The notes under the pieces were generated by a model. The model saw only the letters and a program-made list of their open reading frames with translations, did not search any database and had not been told where the DNA came from. The position numbers and the translations under genes were made by a program. Positions 1 through 8,076 of a DNA stretch of 16,024 nt are shown here, in pieces. The DNA lies in assembly GCA_934631005.1 (NCBI GenBank), contig CAKTXA010000040.1:1-16024 (forward strand). The letters are read 5' to 3'. The stretch's first letter is position 1. The number at the start of each line of letters is the position of its first letter. The stretch is from an uncultured Oscillospiraceae bacterium (GTDB lineage: Bacteria; Bacillota; Clostridia; Oscillospirales; Oscillospiraceae).

Positions 1-3000
1 CCCAGTCGAAGGTTTTAGAGCCTGTGTAGTTCGCACAGGAATTCGTGGCCGTGATGGTCAGCGTGTATTTGCCAACCTGAGTCGCGGTGGCACCTTCGTA
101 GGTGTAGTCACTATTGCTCAGCTCACGCTCCGTATTATTCGCTTTCACTGTGATCTTGTTCGTCACCGTGTTGTTGAAAATGGCGAGCACAGAAGCCGCA
201 GGACGATAAAAGGGACTGAATCTGACCTTTCCGTCCGTGGGCCACGGGTCGATCGTGACTTCGGCATTTGCGAGGTCGATTTTTTCGACGGTGATGGTGA
301 TCTGCACGACCTTGTAGTAGCCGGTGACCTGGCCTACCGAGCCCGGGTTTTCACTACAGAAGGAGACGCGATAGGTGTGTGTGCCGATGGTGAGATCCTT
401 CGCAGGCAGCGTGTAAGACAGACTCTTTCCGGTACTCTGTTGGACCACCGGACCCGTCTCGCCGTCTTCATCTCCATAGACGGAGTACCACGTCCCATAG
501 GGGGCAGCCATCGAGCCTTCGCAGGAGGCGGTGAGGGTCACGTCGGTGCCGAGTTCCACGCTGAAACGGCCCTTATTATCCTCATCGAGTTCAACAGACG
601 TGCCGTTTACCGTCAGCGTGACGGAGTGGATGGGGGCTTCGACCACGGTGACGCTGCTGCCTGTGTCGTTGTAAAAGTAAGTAGTGTTGTCGTCCAGCCA
701 GTCGTCGGCAGTCTGGTAGGCTTTGTTTTCTGCCAGCAGTTCATAGAGCTTCTTGTCGGTGGACTTGATGCCCTTCTGGAATTCGCCGCCGGCGAGGATG
801 TTGGAGACACTGCTGAAGACAGCCTGCTGCGTGAACGTGCCGCCGGAGAATACGTCTGGCTGGGCGCTCATGGAGAACGCACCCTCGAAAGTGCCGCCCT
901 TGATCTCGGCGCTGTCTATGGCGATGGTGACGGCTTCTTTGAAGATGCCGCCGTTGATCGTGAGATTGCCGCCAGAGACGTACATTTGACTCTCAGAGGT
1001 GCCGCCGTTAATGATGAGTTCGCCGGTCATGCCGACGCCCAGCGCGTATGCCGGCTGACCCGGGATGCCTTCCGCTCCCGCCATGTCAGTGGCTTTGTAC
1101 GTACCGGCTTTGATGGTCAGCGTGCCGCCGCTTACGTACACGGCGTATTCACCGGGCTTTTTGCATTCGATCTTACCGGCCTTGTCGGTGGTGCTGTCGT
1201 CAATGGTCACAGTCCCGAAGGTGCTGACCGAGAGAAGGGTGCCGTCTATCTTGCTGTCACTGGAGATCGTCTTACCGTTCAGATCGAGGGTGATGTCGAC
1301 GGTGCCGCGAAGGTCAGTATTGTTGATCGCGAGCGTTTTGGTGAGACCGGTCACGTTTTTTTGCAGTTGGATGGTGCCGCCGGTGGTGTTGGCTTTGGCT
1401 ACGGCGGACGGGAGGTCGGTGTAGAAGTAGGTCTTGCCGTCCACCGTTAGGGTGGCGACTGTGTCCGCCGTCAGGTCGGCGTTGCAGTAGTCGCAGAGGT
1501 TGTCAGTACCATCGGTGATGTTGCCGTCGGCATCGACACTCTTAGCGTCCACATGGCTGGTGCATTTTACGACCTTGACGTTGGAGATAACACCGTCGGC
1601 GTCGTATGTTGCTTTCGTTGCATAATTCACGAAGCTACCAGAACCGTCAGCATATTGGAACGCATAGCCCGGGGCAAGCAGATCACTGAATGATATACTC
1701 GTCACCCCACTGTTCATCGAAATCGGAATGCTGCCATAAGTGCCGCCGGTGAGTTTGGTATTGCTTATCTTGTCTGACGGCCAGCTAGAAAAACTCAGAG
1801 TGTTGATGGTTCCTTTGTTTTCTCCAGAAATCAGCGTACTTTCATCACTGCCGTTCTGAGACGACGATACCGTTCTGATCGTGCCGCCGTCCCAGGCGCT
1901 CAAATCGAGCGTGCCTTTCGCGCTAATGCCGATCATACCGTCAAAGCCGCCGCTGCCGGTGATATTCAGTCTGCTGGAATTGATAACCTTCCAATCCTGA
2001 TCTATTCCAACATAAATCCAGCCGTCTGTGATGTTTTTGCCGTTCAAATTCAGCGTGACAGTTTTGTTATCGCCGGTGAGACACGCTGTTTTATCATTAT
2101 TGGATTTGTTGCTTTGATCAATGTCATCCAGCAGCGTCACGGTCTCGCCGTTCTCGGCGGCATTCAGAGCCGTGGGGAGGTCGGTATAGAAATAAAAGGA
2201 ATTCCCCCTCTTGATATACGCATACACCTGCGCTCCGCAGGTCCCGCAGTAGTAATGACCGTCCTTCGGATCGTCAGTCGGGTGCTCGCACGGCTTGCCG
2301 CAGGTTTTGCACTTGCCGTTCTCATAGCCCGCAGAATGATCGCAGATCACACCGCAGACGCACTTGTAGCCGTTATTCGCGTCGAATTCGTGCTCATGCT
2401 CCTCAATGGTAACGTCCCAGGCCAAATATGGATAGGAGGAAGTTAAATACTTGTTGTCATTCTCGTTTTCCAGAGCAATTTTTACAAAAACGTGTTTGTC
2501 TGCCAGCAGCTTATTCACGTTGACAAACTTCTCGTTCTTGTAGACTGTGCTGCCCTCAACCGATACCGCATACCCGGTTGTTGACGAGGCACCGGTGGGC
2601 TTACTATAGAACAAGCCCTTGGTCAGGCCGTGGGTCAGCGTCGCATCGCCCGTGACCGTCAGGCCGCCGTACAGGGTAAGATCGACCTGAGATTCCTGAC
2701 TGCCCCGGAAATCCAGCTTGCCGTCCGTGGCTTTGATCGCAGGTTCGCAGGTCATGGGATTGCCGGTTAGACCCAGCAAGCCGCCGGTGGCGGTCACGTC
2801 GCCCTCAAAGATCACCTTGCCGCCGGTGACTTCAATGGCGGGCGCGGCGCTGCTGTTGCCGCTGCCGCCCGTGGCGTTGACTGTGCCCTTGAAGGTCAGC
2901 ACACCGTCCGTGACTTTGACGGCCGAGGAGGCGGGCAGCTCTGCGCTCCCGGCATCCTGACCGTTCAGCGTCGCATTGTCTGCGATGGTCAGGCTGCCGC

Positions 3001-4264
3001 CGGACACGGTCAGTGCCGGTTGGCCCGTGCTGCCGGTCAGCGTGTGACCGGCCATAACCAACGTGACGGAGTAGCCGGGTTTTACCCACTCGCCGTCATC
3101 GTTCAGATATTCGCCGAACGTGATGTTTTCACTCGGCATGATGTCCTCAGTCAGCGTGATCGTGCCGCCGTCTGTGGCCATTTCAAAAGCGGTTTGCAGG
3201 GAATTGTACAAGGCGTCAGGATTCTCAGCACTGCCGGAAAACGCCACGGACTTAAAGCCGCACTTGCTGCATTTACCATCTTCGCCATTGGTGTCGTGGG
3301 GTTCCACCGCATCACCGGTAGTGTAGTCGCAGTACTGGCACATGGTAGTATGGCCCTTGCCGTCATCCGTCCACGAGGTCACGAACGTACAAGGTTCCGC
3401 GTCGCCAAACAGGTTGCCGCAGGAGCATACCTTACGATGCTGCTTGTTACCAATTGATTTCCAGCCTTCATAGCCATCGCTTCCGCAATCTACCACTTGC
3501 GGTGAAGAACCTGTATTAAAGCCGCACAGCGTGCAGGACTTGAAATGCTTATTGTCCCCGGAGGGCGTATATTTGGCATCAGGATGGCCGCAATACTTAA
3601 TGACGAGCGTGCTGCCAGTTACCAGCATACCATCGGACCACACCGAGAGTGCGGCCGGCTCGCCGTCAAGCGTGCCCTGATGGACCGGGCGTGTGCTGTA
3701 CAGTCTCACGTCTTTGTCGATGAGTTTCTCGGAACCACCGTCGTGGATCTCCAACGCGCCGCTGTTGATACCTAAACTTGCCCAAGTGGCCGTAGACCGG
3801 ATCGCCGCACCGTCACCGTTGGAATTTTCAATGATCAGCCGCCCGGTCGTGCCGCGCTCGCCAGTGCCATTCGCCTTGAATGACGACCCGTAAATGTAAA
3901 AGCGGTTGCCGCCGCTGTGTATCAAAGCGCCCTTGACGGTCAGCGTAACGCCCTCGCAGAGGGCCAGACCGCCTTCTGTACTACCAGTACCATCTACCGT
4001 CAAGTTCCCTTCAATGGTTACGTTGCTGTCAACGATGTAGAATTTGCCGCCAGCAAGGGTAACATCACCGCTGGAGTTCGTAATGACGGGGCCTTCTCGA
4101 GAGAAGCCGTTTGATGGTTTTACAACGTCGCCATTCTCATCAAATCCATCCAGTTTGGCTTCGAAGTTTTTTCCAGTCGTCGCCGTCTCTGCCCCTACCC
4201 CCACGGGCAGCAGGCCGATGCAGAGCACCACGGCCAGCAGTAAGCTCAAAAGTCTCTTCTTCAT
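1..4264 (-). CDS. Large secreted/cell-surface protein, modular, N-terminal part (C-terminus beyond window)
   Basis: The reading frame is open from the ATG at 4264 to the window edge, about 1,421 residues without a stop, so the gene is truncated by the window. AAGGAGG at 4271-4277 lies 6 nt upstream of that ATG, which favours it over the in-frame ATG at 4270. The N-terminus MKKRLLSLLLAVVLCIGLLP is a classic signal peptide, so the product is exported. A module recurs about three times (near residues 335-385, 685-718 and 941-972): a segment such as YFYTDLPTALNAAENGETV, then a hydrophobic strand, then LNLNGK/LDLNGK, followed by glycine-rich strands (GGTF, GGxLTI) typical of right-handed beta-helix proteins. 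CxxC pairs (CTLC near 243, then CSC, CQYC, CSKC, CKTC, CGTC, CDYC) precede the modules and may bind zinc. Its composition is visibly less GC-rich than the acs genes. Adhesion or carbohydrate binding is only a guess; any anchor would be at the unseen C-terminus. Confidence 0.85.
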   Translation of the reverse strand, partial: MKKRLLSLLLAVVLCIGLLPVGVGAETATTGKNFEAKLDGFDENGDVVKPSNGFSREGPVITNSSGDVTLAGGKFYIVDSNVTIEGNLTVDGTGSTEGGLALCEGVTLTVKGALIHSGGNRFYIYGSSFKANGTGERGTTGRLIIENSNGDGAAIRSTATWASLGINSGALEIHDGGSEKLIDKDVRLYSTRPVHQGTLDGEPAALSVWSDGMLVTGSTLVIKYCGHPDAKYTPSGDNKHFKSCTLCGFNTGSSPQVVDCGSDGYEGWKSIGNKQHRKVCSCGNLFGDAEPCTFVTSWTDDGKGHTTMCQYCDYTTGDAVEPHDTNGEDGKCSKCGFKSVAFSGSAENPDALYNSLQTAFEMATDGGTITLTEDIMPSENITFGEYLNDDGEWVKPGYSVTLVMAGHTLTGSTGQPALTVSGGSLTIADNATLNGQDAGSAELPASSAVKVTDGVLTFKGTVNATGGSGNSSAAPAIEVTGGKVIFEGDVTATGGLLGLTGNPMTCEPAIKATDGKLDFRGSQESQVDLTLYGGLTVTGDATLTHGLTKGLFYSKPTGASSTTGYAVSVEGSTVYKNEKFVNVNKLLADKHVFVKIALENENDNKYLTSSYPYLAWDVTIEEHEHEFDANNGYKCVCGVICDHSAGYENGKCKTCGKPCEHPTDDPKDGHYYCGTCGAQVYAYIKRGNSFYFYTDLPTALNAAENGETVTLLDDIDQSNKSNNDKTACLTGDNKTVTLNLNGKNITDGWIYVGIDQDWKVINSSRLNITGSGGFDGMIGISAKGTLDLSAWDGGTIRTVSSSQNGSDESTLISGENKGTINTLSFSSWPSDKISNTKLTGGTYGSIPISMNSGVTSISFSDLLAPGYAFQYADGSGSFVNYATKATYDADGVISNVKVVKCTSHVDAKSVDADGNITDGTDNLCDYCNADLTADTVATLTVDGKTYFYTDLPSAVAKANTTGGTIQLQKNVTGLTKTLAINNTDLRGTVDITLDLNGKTISSDSKIDGTLLSVSTFGTVTIDDSTTDKAGKIECKKPGEYAVYVSGGTLTIKAGTYKATDMAGAEGIPGQPAYALGVGMTGELIINGGTSESQMYVSGGNLTINGGIFKEAVTIAIDSAEIKGGTFEGAFSMSAQPDVFSGGTFTQQAVFSSVSNILAGGEFQKGIKSTDKKLYELLAENKAYQTADDWLDDNTTYFYNDTGSSVTVVEAPIHSVTLTVNGTSVELDEDNKGRFSVELGTDVTLTASCEGSMAAPYGTWYSVYGDEDGETGPVVQQSTGKSLSYTLPAKDLTIGTHTYRVSFCSENPGSVGQVTGYYKVVQITITVEKIDLANAEVTIDPWPTDGKVRFSPFYRPAASVLAIFNNTVTNKITVKANNTERELSNSDYTYEGATATQVGKYTLTITATNSCANYTGSKTFDW

Positions 4265-4298
4265 TTCCATCCTCCTTGCATTGCGTTGGGTTTTGTCA

Positions 4299-4314
4299 GC
4301 CCGCCGGGGCGGGC
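4299..4314. other. Short GC hairpin between the regulator and surface-protein genes
   Basis: GCCCGCC and GGCGGGC form a 7-bp inverted repeat with almost no loop in the 59-nt gap between the two minus-strand genes. No run of T follows on the minus strand, so it is not a convincing intrinsic terminator. It could be an attenuator, or a processing site in a shared transcript. Confidence 0.3.
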
Positions 4315-4323
4315 GCGTTATTC

Positions 4324-6765
4324 TTAAAGGTTCTCAGGCACAAGGCGCAGCTTTTTTGCCGCGGTTTTGGCCTCGCTGCGGCGGCTGACGCCGAGCTTGT
4401 CAAGAATATGGCTGACGTGCGTCTTGACCGTGGGCAGCTTGATGTCCATGACCTGCCCGATCTCGGCGTTGCTCTTATCGGCGCAGATCAGATACAGGAT
4501 CTGCTGCTCGGTGGCCGTCAGCTCCTCGCGCTGCGTCAGGCGCGGCTGCAGGAAGCCCGGGTAGTACGCCGCCCGCGTGCGGACGGCCGACATCAGCTTT
4601 TTGTGCCATTTTGCGTCGCCCTCCCACGGCAGCTCCTCCAAAAGCGGCAGCACCGCCGCGCCGAACAGGCCGATGGTGCGGATAAAACGGAACTGCTCCG
4701 CCGTCTGCATCGCCTGCGTCAGCAGCATGCGCCAGCGCGCGTCCCTCTTGCGCCGGAGCGCGATGGCGGCGAGCGTGTTTGCCTGAATGCCGCAGATATA
4801 GCGCGCGCACTGCCTGCAGTATGGCAGCAGCGGCGTGAGCGAGACGAGCGCGTCGTCCGGCTTGCCGTCCGCCAGCTCTACCATGGCCTGCGTGAGGTAC
4901 TGGTAGCGCCGCATGACGTTGAGATACATCGGGTCGCGCGGGGCCTTTTCGCGGTACCATTCGTCGGCGCTGTCCAGATCGCCCGCGCACAGCGCGATGC
5001 GGCACAGCAGCGCGTCCATATTCGGCAAAAAGCGCTCCAGCCTCCGCTCGGTAAACTGCTGGCGGAGCGCCATTACGGTGCGCCGCGCGTCGTCAGACTG
5101 CCCGGCGGCAAGCTGGCTGCGGGCAAGCAGGCCCCCGATGGCAAACTCCATATCCGGCGTGCCGTTTACGCGGATATTGGGCATCTGCTGGATGAGCAGC
5201 AGCATCCGCTGCGAAATATCCTCGCCCTTTTCAAACTTGCTCTCGGCAAGGGCACAGTCGGCAAGGCCGGCGCCGTCGCGCCCCATGAGCGCCTCCAGCG
5301 GGGTGCGGAGCGTTTTATACAGCAGATCGTCCTGCTTTGTCCACGGCGAAAAATCCTTACCGCCGTTCAGAAGGCCCGGCATCGTGCTCGTGACCGAGAA
5401 CGGTGGCAGCGAAAGCTCCCGCTCCCGGTACAGCCGGTAGACCGCGGGGATGGTCTGCAGCAGCTCCTCGGCCGTTCGCTGCGGCAGGGAAATATCCAGC
5501 CACGCCAGACGGCTGCGCGCCTCACGCCCGGCGGCATCCTGCCGGTCACAGCGCCGGGCGAAGCTCTGCAGCTCGCCGTACCAGCGCTCGGAGCCCTCAA
5601 AATCCATCGTCAGTGCGCAGAGCATGCTCATGCCCTGCATGAGCGACGGCGAGGCGAGAATTTCTTCCTCGGGCAGCGAGCGGTAGTATTTTTCCATCTC
5701 GCTGTAGTGCCCCATGCCGGGGTGCAGCTCCGCGTTGCGAACGAGCAGCTCCGAGACCTTGGTATGGTCGCCGCCCATGGTGTAGCAGTCAAGAGCGCGG
5801 GCGTAGTCCTCCTTCAGCTCGTAATACAGCCCCGCGCGGCCAAACAGGGCCCGGCGCTTTTCGTCGGTGTAGTGCTTATCCATCTCCCACAGCAAAAAGC
5901 TGCGGAAGTGCGGCCGGAGGCTGAACTGCTGCACGCCGCTGCAGCACAGGATGGAGGTGTTGCGCTGCAGCCAGTCGAGGATCTGCCCCGCGTGCGCGTC
6001 GCCGCTGACCATCTGCGCCATTTGCAGGTCAAAGTCCTCAAACGGTGCCAGCTCCAGCAGGATCCGCCGCACCGGCAGATCGAAGCGCTGATAGACCTCC
6101 GTTTCAAAGTAGACAAAGAGCTCCTGCATGACCTGCGCCGTGAGCTGCGGCGTGAACGGGCGACCCGCCGCCATGGCCCGCGCCGTGACGACCAGCGCCA
6201 GCGGATAGCTGCCGGAGCCGCGCAGGATGCTGGTCAGCTCGCTGTCAGATACCTCCACGCCGCAGGCCTGAAAGAGCCTGTGCGCATCGTCGCGGTCGAA
6301 AAGCAGATCGTCGGAGCGCAGGACGGTCATCAGTCCCGCGTATTCAAACGCCATCAGGCAGCCCGGCGGCGCGCCGCGCGAGACGAGCACAAAGCGGCGC
6401 TCGGGCTCGGCGCGGATGAGCGCGCAGAGCGCCTGCCAGTCGTCCTCGTCCTGAAGCAGCTGCAGATCGTCGATCAGCAGGAACCTCCACGCGCCCGAGG
6501 CCTTGGGGACGGCGAAGTCCGGTGCGCCCGCGTGCAGCCGCAGCGCCGGGGCACGCCCGATGAGCGCGTTTGCCAGCGCCGTTTTGCCATAGCCGCACGG
6601 CGCGCCGAAAAACAGGATGCGGCCGCGGGCGATAAATTCTTCAAACTGCCGCGCAAGAGCGGGCTTTATGATCACAGTTTCCGGCACAGTCCTACCCCCT
6701 CGCGCCTGGCCAGAATTTTCCCGCAGGGCAGCCCTGCGGGACTGGGGAGTGAGCTCCCCAGTCAT
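4324..6765 (-). CDS. LuxR/MalT-family STAND ATPase transcriptional regulator
   Basis: A large cytoplasmic ATP-dependent regulator. Near the N-terminus is a Walker A motif, GAPCGYGKT (Lys about residue 61), followed by a Walker-B-like FLLIDDLQLL; the middle is a long helical region rich in paired helices, as in the TPR part of MalT-type proteins; the last ~65 residues are a LuxR helix-turn-helix (LTATEQQILYLICADKSNAE, then VKTHVSHILDKLGVSRRSEA). At about 813 aa it is close to, but somewhat shorter than, MalT (~900 aa). The start is uncertain: ATG 6771 and ATG 6765 have a weak AAAGG, whereas GTG 6687 has AGGGGG with 7-nt spacing and would give 787 aa with the P-loop at a more usual distance. 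I list 6765 because it overlaps the stop of an upstream micro-ORF. The gene lies 59 nt upstream of the surface-protein gene on the same strand, so that gene is a reasonable target. The inducer is unknown. Confidence 0.9.
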   Translation of the reverse strand: MTGELTPQSRRAALRENSGQARGGRTVPETVIIKPALARQFEEFIARGRILFFGAPCGYGKTALANALIGRAPALRLHAGAPDFAVPKASGAWRFLLIDDLQLLQDEDDWQALCALIRAEPERRFVLVSRGAPPGCLMAFEYAGLMTVLRSDDLLFDRDDAHRLFQACGVEVSDSELTSILRGSGSYPLALVVTARAMAAGRPFTPQLTAQVMQELFVYFETEVYQRFDLPVRRILLELAPFEDFDLQMAQMVSGDAHAGQILDWLQRNTSILCCSGVQQFSLRPHFRSFLLWEMDKHYTDEKRRALFGRAGLYYELKEDYARALDCYTMGGDHTKVSELLVRNAELHPGMGHYSEMEKYYRSLPEEEILASPSLMQGMSMLCALTMDFEGSERWYGELQSFARRCDRQDAAGREARSRLAWLDISLPQRTAEELLQTIPAVYRLYRERELSLPPFSVTSTMPGLLNGGKDFSPWTKQDDLLYKTLRTPLEALMGRDGAGLADCALAESKFEKGEDISQRMLLLIQQMPNIRVNGTPDMEFAIGGLLARSQLAAGQSDDARRTVMALRQQFTERRLERFLPNMDALLCRIALCAGDLDSADEWYREKAPRDPMYLNVMRRYQYLTQAMVELADGKPDDALVSLTPLLPYCRQCARYICGIQANTLAAIALRRKRDARWRMLLTQAMQTAEQFRFIRTIGLFGAAVLPLLEELPWEGDAKWHKKLMSAVRTRAAYYPGFLQPRLTQREELTATEQQILYLICADKSNAEIGQVMDIKLPTVKTHVSHILDKLGVSRRSEAKTAAKKLRLVPENL
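6721..6762. repeat. Two adjacent palindromes inside the 5' end of the LuxR-type gene
   Basis: Two perfect inverted repeats sit next to each other: ACTGGGGAG with CTCCCCAGT (6741-6762, loop TGAG) and CCGCAGGGC with GCCCTGCGG (6721-6739). They lie between the possible ATG start at 6765 and the possible GTG start at 6687. They encode the low-complexity stretch TGELTPQSRRAALREN if translated. They may be an inserted palindromic unit, or leader RNA structure controlling translation from the GTG. Confidence 0.6.
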
Positions 6766-6785
6766 AAGCATTTGCCTTTCAACAT
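6762..6785 (-). promoter_or_regulatory. Candidate 7-codon leader micro-ORF coupled to the LuxR-type gene
   Basis: The best ribosome binding site upstream of the regulator, AAGGAG at 6795-6800, is 9 nt from an ATG at 6785 that is not in the regulator's frame. That ATG opens a seven-codon frame (MLKGKCL) whose TGA overlaps the ATG at 6765 as ATGA, the usual geometry of translational coupling. No homology can be judged at this length; the function is inferred from geometry only. Confidence 0.4.
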
Positions 6786-6823
6786 AGCCGGTTTCTCCTT
6801 CAGGTCATACGTAATTACTATAT

Positions 6824-6851
6824 ATTATACAGAAAGATCGGCGAAAGTAAA
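6824..6851 (-). promoter_or_regulatory. Sigma-A-type promoter for the LuxR-type gene
   Basis: On the minus strand TTTACT (6846-6851) is separated by 16 nt from a perfect TATAAT (6824-6829). The predicted start of transcription near 6817 leaves about 30 nt before the micro-ORF at 6785. Confidence 0.65.
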
Positions 6852-6889
6852 TCCTCCCAAAGTATGATTCGGAATTTTCGGCGAATCGA

Positions 6890-6928
6890 CGAAAATAAAA
6901 AAACGGCTTCCCCTTGAGGGGAAGCCGT
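6890..6928 (-). terminator. Intrinsic terminator for the repressor/NimA-like operon
   Basis: Read on the minus strand, an 11-bp stem (CGGCTTCCCC with GGGGAAGCCG plus a flanking A-T pair, 4-nt loop) is followed at once by seven T, then ATTTT. It lies downstream of the minus-strand gene ending at 7160 and before the promoter of the LuxR-type gene. A shorter hairpin of the same GCTTCCCC/GGGGAAGC sequence occurs at 16005-16022, so the stem may itself derive from a dispersed palindrome. Confidence 0.8.
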
Positions 6929-6950
6929 GAAACACGTAAAATGTAATATC

Positions 6951-7137
6951 TTTCGTCGTAACGTAGGGGAGGGGCTTGCCCCTCCCGCAAATGGGCAGCT
7001 GTGGCTTTTGCACGCACCGCGGAGCGGAATGCACCCCAGGGGAAGCCAAGGGGCCCTCAGCAAATCGGCACTGCGGCAAAAGAACGATGCCGCGTACCAG
7101 CGGGCGGGGCAAGCCCCGCCCCTACGTTACGACGAAA
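6951..7137. repeat. MITE-like dispersed element with terminal inverted repeats, ~187 bp
   Basis: The left end begins TTTCGTCGTAACGTAGGGG and the right end is its exact reverse complement. Inside each end is a second palindrome: GGGAGGGGC/GCCCCTCCC on the left, and GGGCGGGGC/GCCCCGCCC on the right. No protein of its own is apparent. A related copy begins at 15732. Most of the gene-free interval 6852-7159 is this element plus the terminator. No clear target-site duplication can be defined from the flanks. Confidence 0.75.
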
Positions 7138-7159
7138 TATGGGGCGTCATCCGGACTGG

Positions 7160-7627
7160 TCAGCTATGCTGCTTCCCTGTGATCTCCTCCGCGATAATGC
7201 GGAGGACGGTGACTTTGCTTGCCTGTTCGGGGGTGACGGGGATGTCTTTTCCGGTCTGCCAGCGCATGAGGAGGGTGAGGGCGCGGGCTTTTTCTTCGGC
7301 GTCCTGCAAGACCTCCGCGCGGCCCTGGGCGATGACGCTGGCGTAGCGGAAGCTGTGGCTGCACGCCTGCTCGCCGGGGACGAGGGCGTGATCGCAGTCG
7401 GCCTCTATGCACACATTCGCGTTTTCGCGCAGGATGTCGAGCTTTTGCCCCTCGTTTGCGCAGTGGACGTAGAAAACGAACCGCCCGTCCTTCTGCTCGC
7501 AGGCAAAATTCATCGGCACGACATACGGCACGCCGCCGCGGCACAGGCCGAGCCGCGCCACGCGGCAGCGGGTGAGGATGTCAAAAAGCGCCGCAGGCTC
7601 GGTGACGGCGCGGTCAAGTCGTCTCAT
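7160..7627 (-). CDS. NimA-like pyridoxamine 5'-phosphate oxidase-family flavin-binding protein
   Basis: A 155-residue single-domain protein of the split-barrel flavin-binding fold related to pyridoxamine phosphate oxidase and to NimA (5-nitroimidazole reductase). Family-typical blocks are visible: RVARLGLCRGGVPYVVPMNF near residues 21-41, FVFYVHCANEGQKLDILREN near 50-70, the strand SVIAQGRAEV near 97-106, and LMRWQTGKD near 121-129. The likely cofactor is FMN or heme; the substrate is unknown. It starts 13 nt after the repressor's stop codon with a G-rich ribosome site (AAGGGGGGG), so the two are almost certainly co-transcribed. A metal link is suggested only by this position; many relatives are generic redox or detoxification proteins, and the specific reaction cannot be assigned. 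Confidence 0.87.
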   Translation of the reverse strand: MRRLDRAVTEPAALFDILTRCRVARLGLCRGGVPYVVPMNFACEQKDGRFVFYVHCANEGQKLDILRENANVCIEADCDHALVPGEQACSHSFRYASVIAQGRAEVLQDAEEKARALTLLMRWQTGKDIPVTPEQASKVTVLRIIAEEITGKQHS

Positions 7628-7640
7628 CGTGCGCCCCCCC

Positions 7641-7976
7641 TTACTTGATGAATTTGTCGATGGCCTGACACAGGTCGTCCAGCGCCTGCGCGTCGTTCTG
7701 CTCCACGGCGTCGACGATGCAGTGCTGGATATGATCCTGCAAAATGACCTTGCCGATGTTGTTGATGGCCGAGCGCACCGCGGCGATCTGGATGAGCACC
7801 TCGGAGCAGTCGCGCCCGTCCTCGACCATCTTGCGCACGGACTGCAGATGCCCGATGGCGCGCGAAAGACGGTTGAGGACGGCTTTGGTGTTTTCGTGGA
7901 CGTGCGGGTGGTCGTGAGCATGCTCGTGCGTGTGCGCGATGCCGTGCTCGTGCAGGTAGGCGTGATCGTGTTCCAT
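7641..7976 (-). CDS. CsoR/RcnR/InrS-family metal-sensing repressor with His-rich N-terminal tail
   Basis: A 111-residue all-helical DNA-binding repressor of the CsoR/RcnR/FrmR family, which releases its operator when metal binds. The core is clear: LNRLSRAIGHLQSVRKMVED, then C57 in DGRDC, VLIQIAAVRSAINN, and H82/C86 in QDHIQHC. The Cys-His-Cys spacing (57-82-86) matches both copper-type CsoR and nickel-type InrS (53-78-82). Counting with the same offset, the InrS ligand His21 falls on His25 here. The first 27 residues hold 11 histidines. The neighbouring CooT and acs genes favour nickel, but copper is not excluded. Start: ATG 7976; AGGAG lies 13 nt upstream, rather far, but no better in-frame start is seen. 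It is divergent from the His-rich gene and probably represses both promoters. Confidence 0.92.
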   Translation of the reverse strand: MEHDHAYLHEHGIAHTHEHAHDHPHVHENTKAVLNRLSRAIGHLQSVRKMVEDGRDCSEVLIQIAAVRSAINNIGKVILQDHIQHCIVDAVEQNDAQALDDLCQAIDKFIK

Positions 7977-8009
7977 GGTAAAATCAAAGCTCCTTTTTAT
8001 CTTAAACGC

Positions 8010-8018
8010 AGTATAGCA
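8010..8018 (-). promoter_or_regulatory. Extended -10 promoter element for the repressor gene
   Basis: On the minus strand TGCTATACT forms an extended -10 element (TGn plus TATACT). The -35 position 17 nt upstream (TAGCGA) is poor, as is common with extended -10 promoters. Transcription would begin near 8003, giving a leader of about 27 nt. Confidence 0.55.
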
Positions 8019-8076
8019 TAAAACGACGCCGTTCGCTACCGGAAAAAGCACCGAAATTCCCGCAAAATCCAGTAAA

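Noticed and set aside
377..1450. 357-codon open frame on the plus strand
   Set aside because: It lies opposite the continuously open surface-protein frame, which has a signal peptide, ribosome site and repeated modules; the plus frame has none.
4111..6867. 918-codon open frame on the plus strand
   Set aside because: It is the antisense shadow of the LuxR-type gene; its product is Arg/Leu/Gln/Ala-rich with no domain, while the minus strand has a P-loop and LuxR helix-turn-helix in order.
7160..7987. NimA-like gene starting upstream at 7987
   Set aside because: The extra N-terminus is the repressor gene read in another frame (Thr/Ser/Arg-rich). ATG 7627 follows a G-rich ribosome site and gives a normal-length family member.
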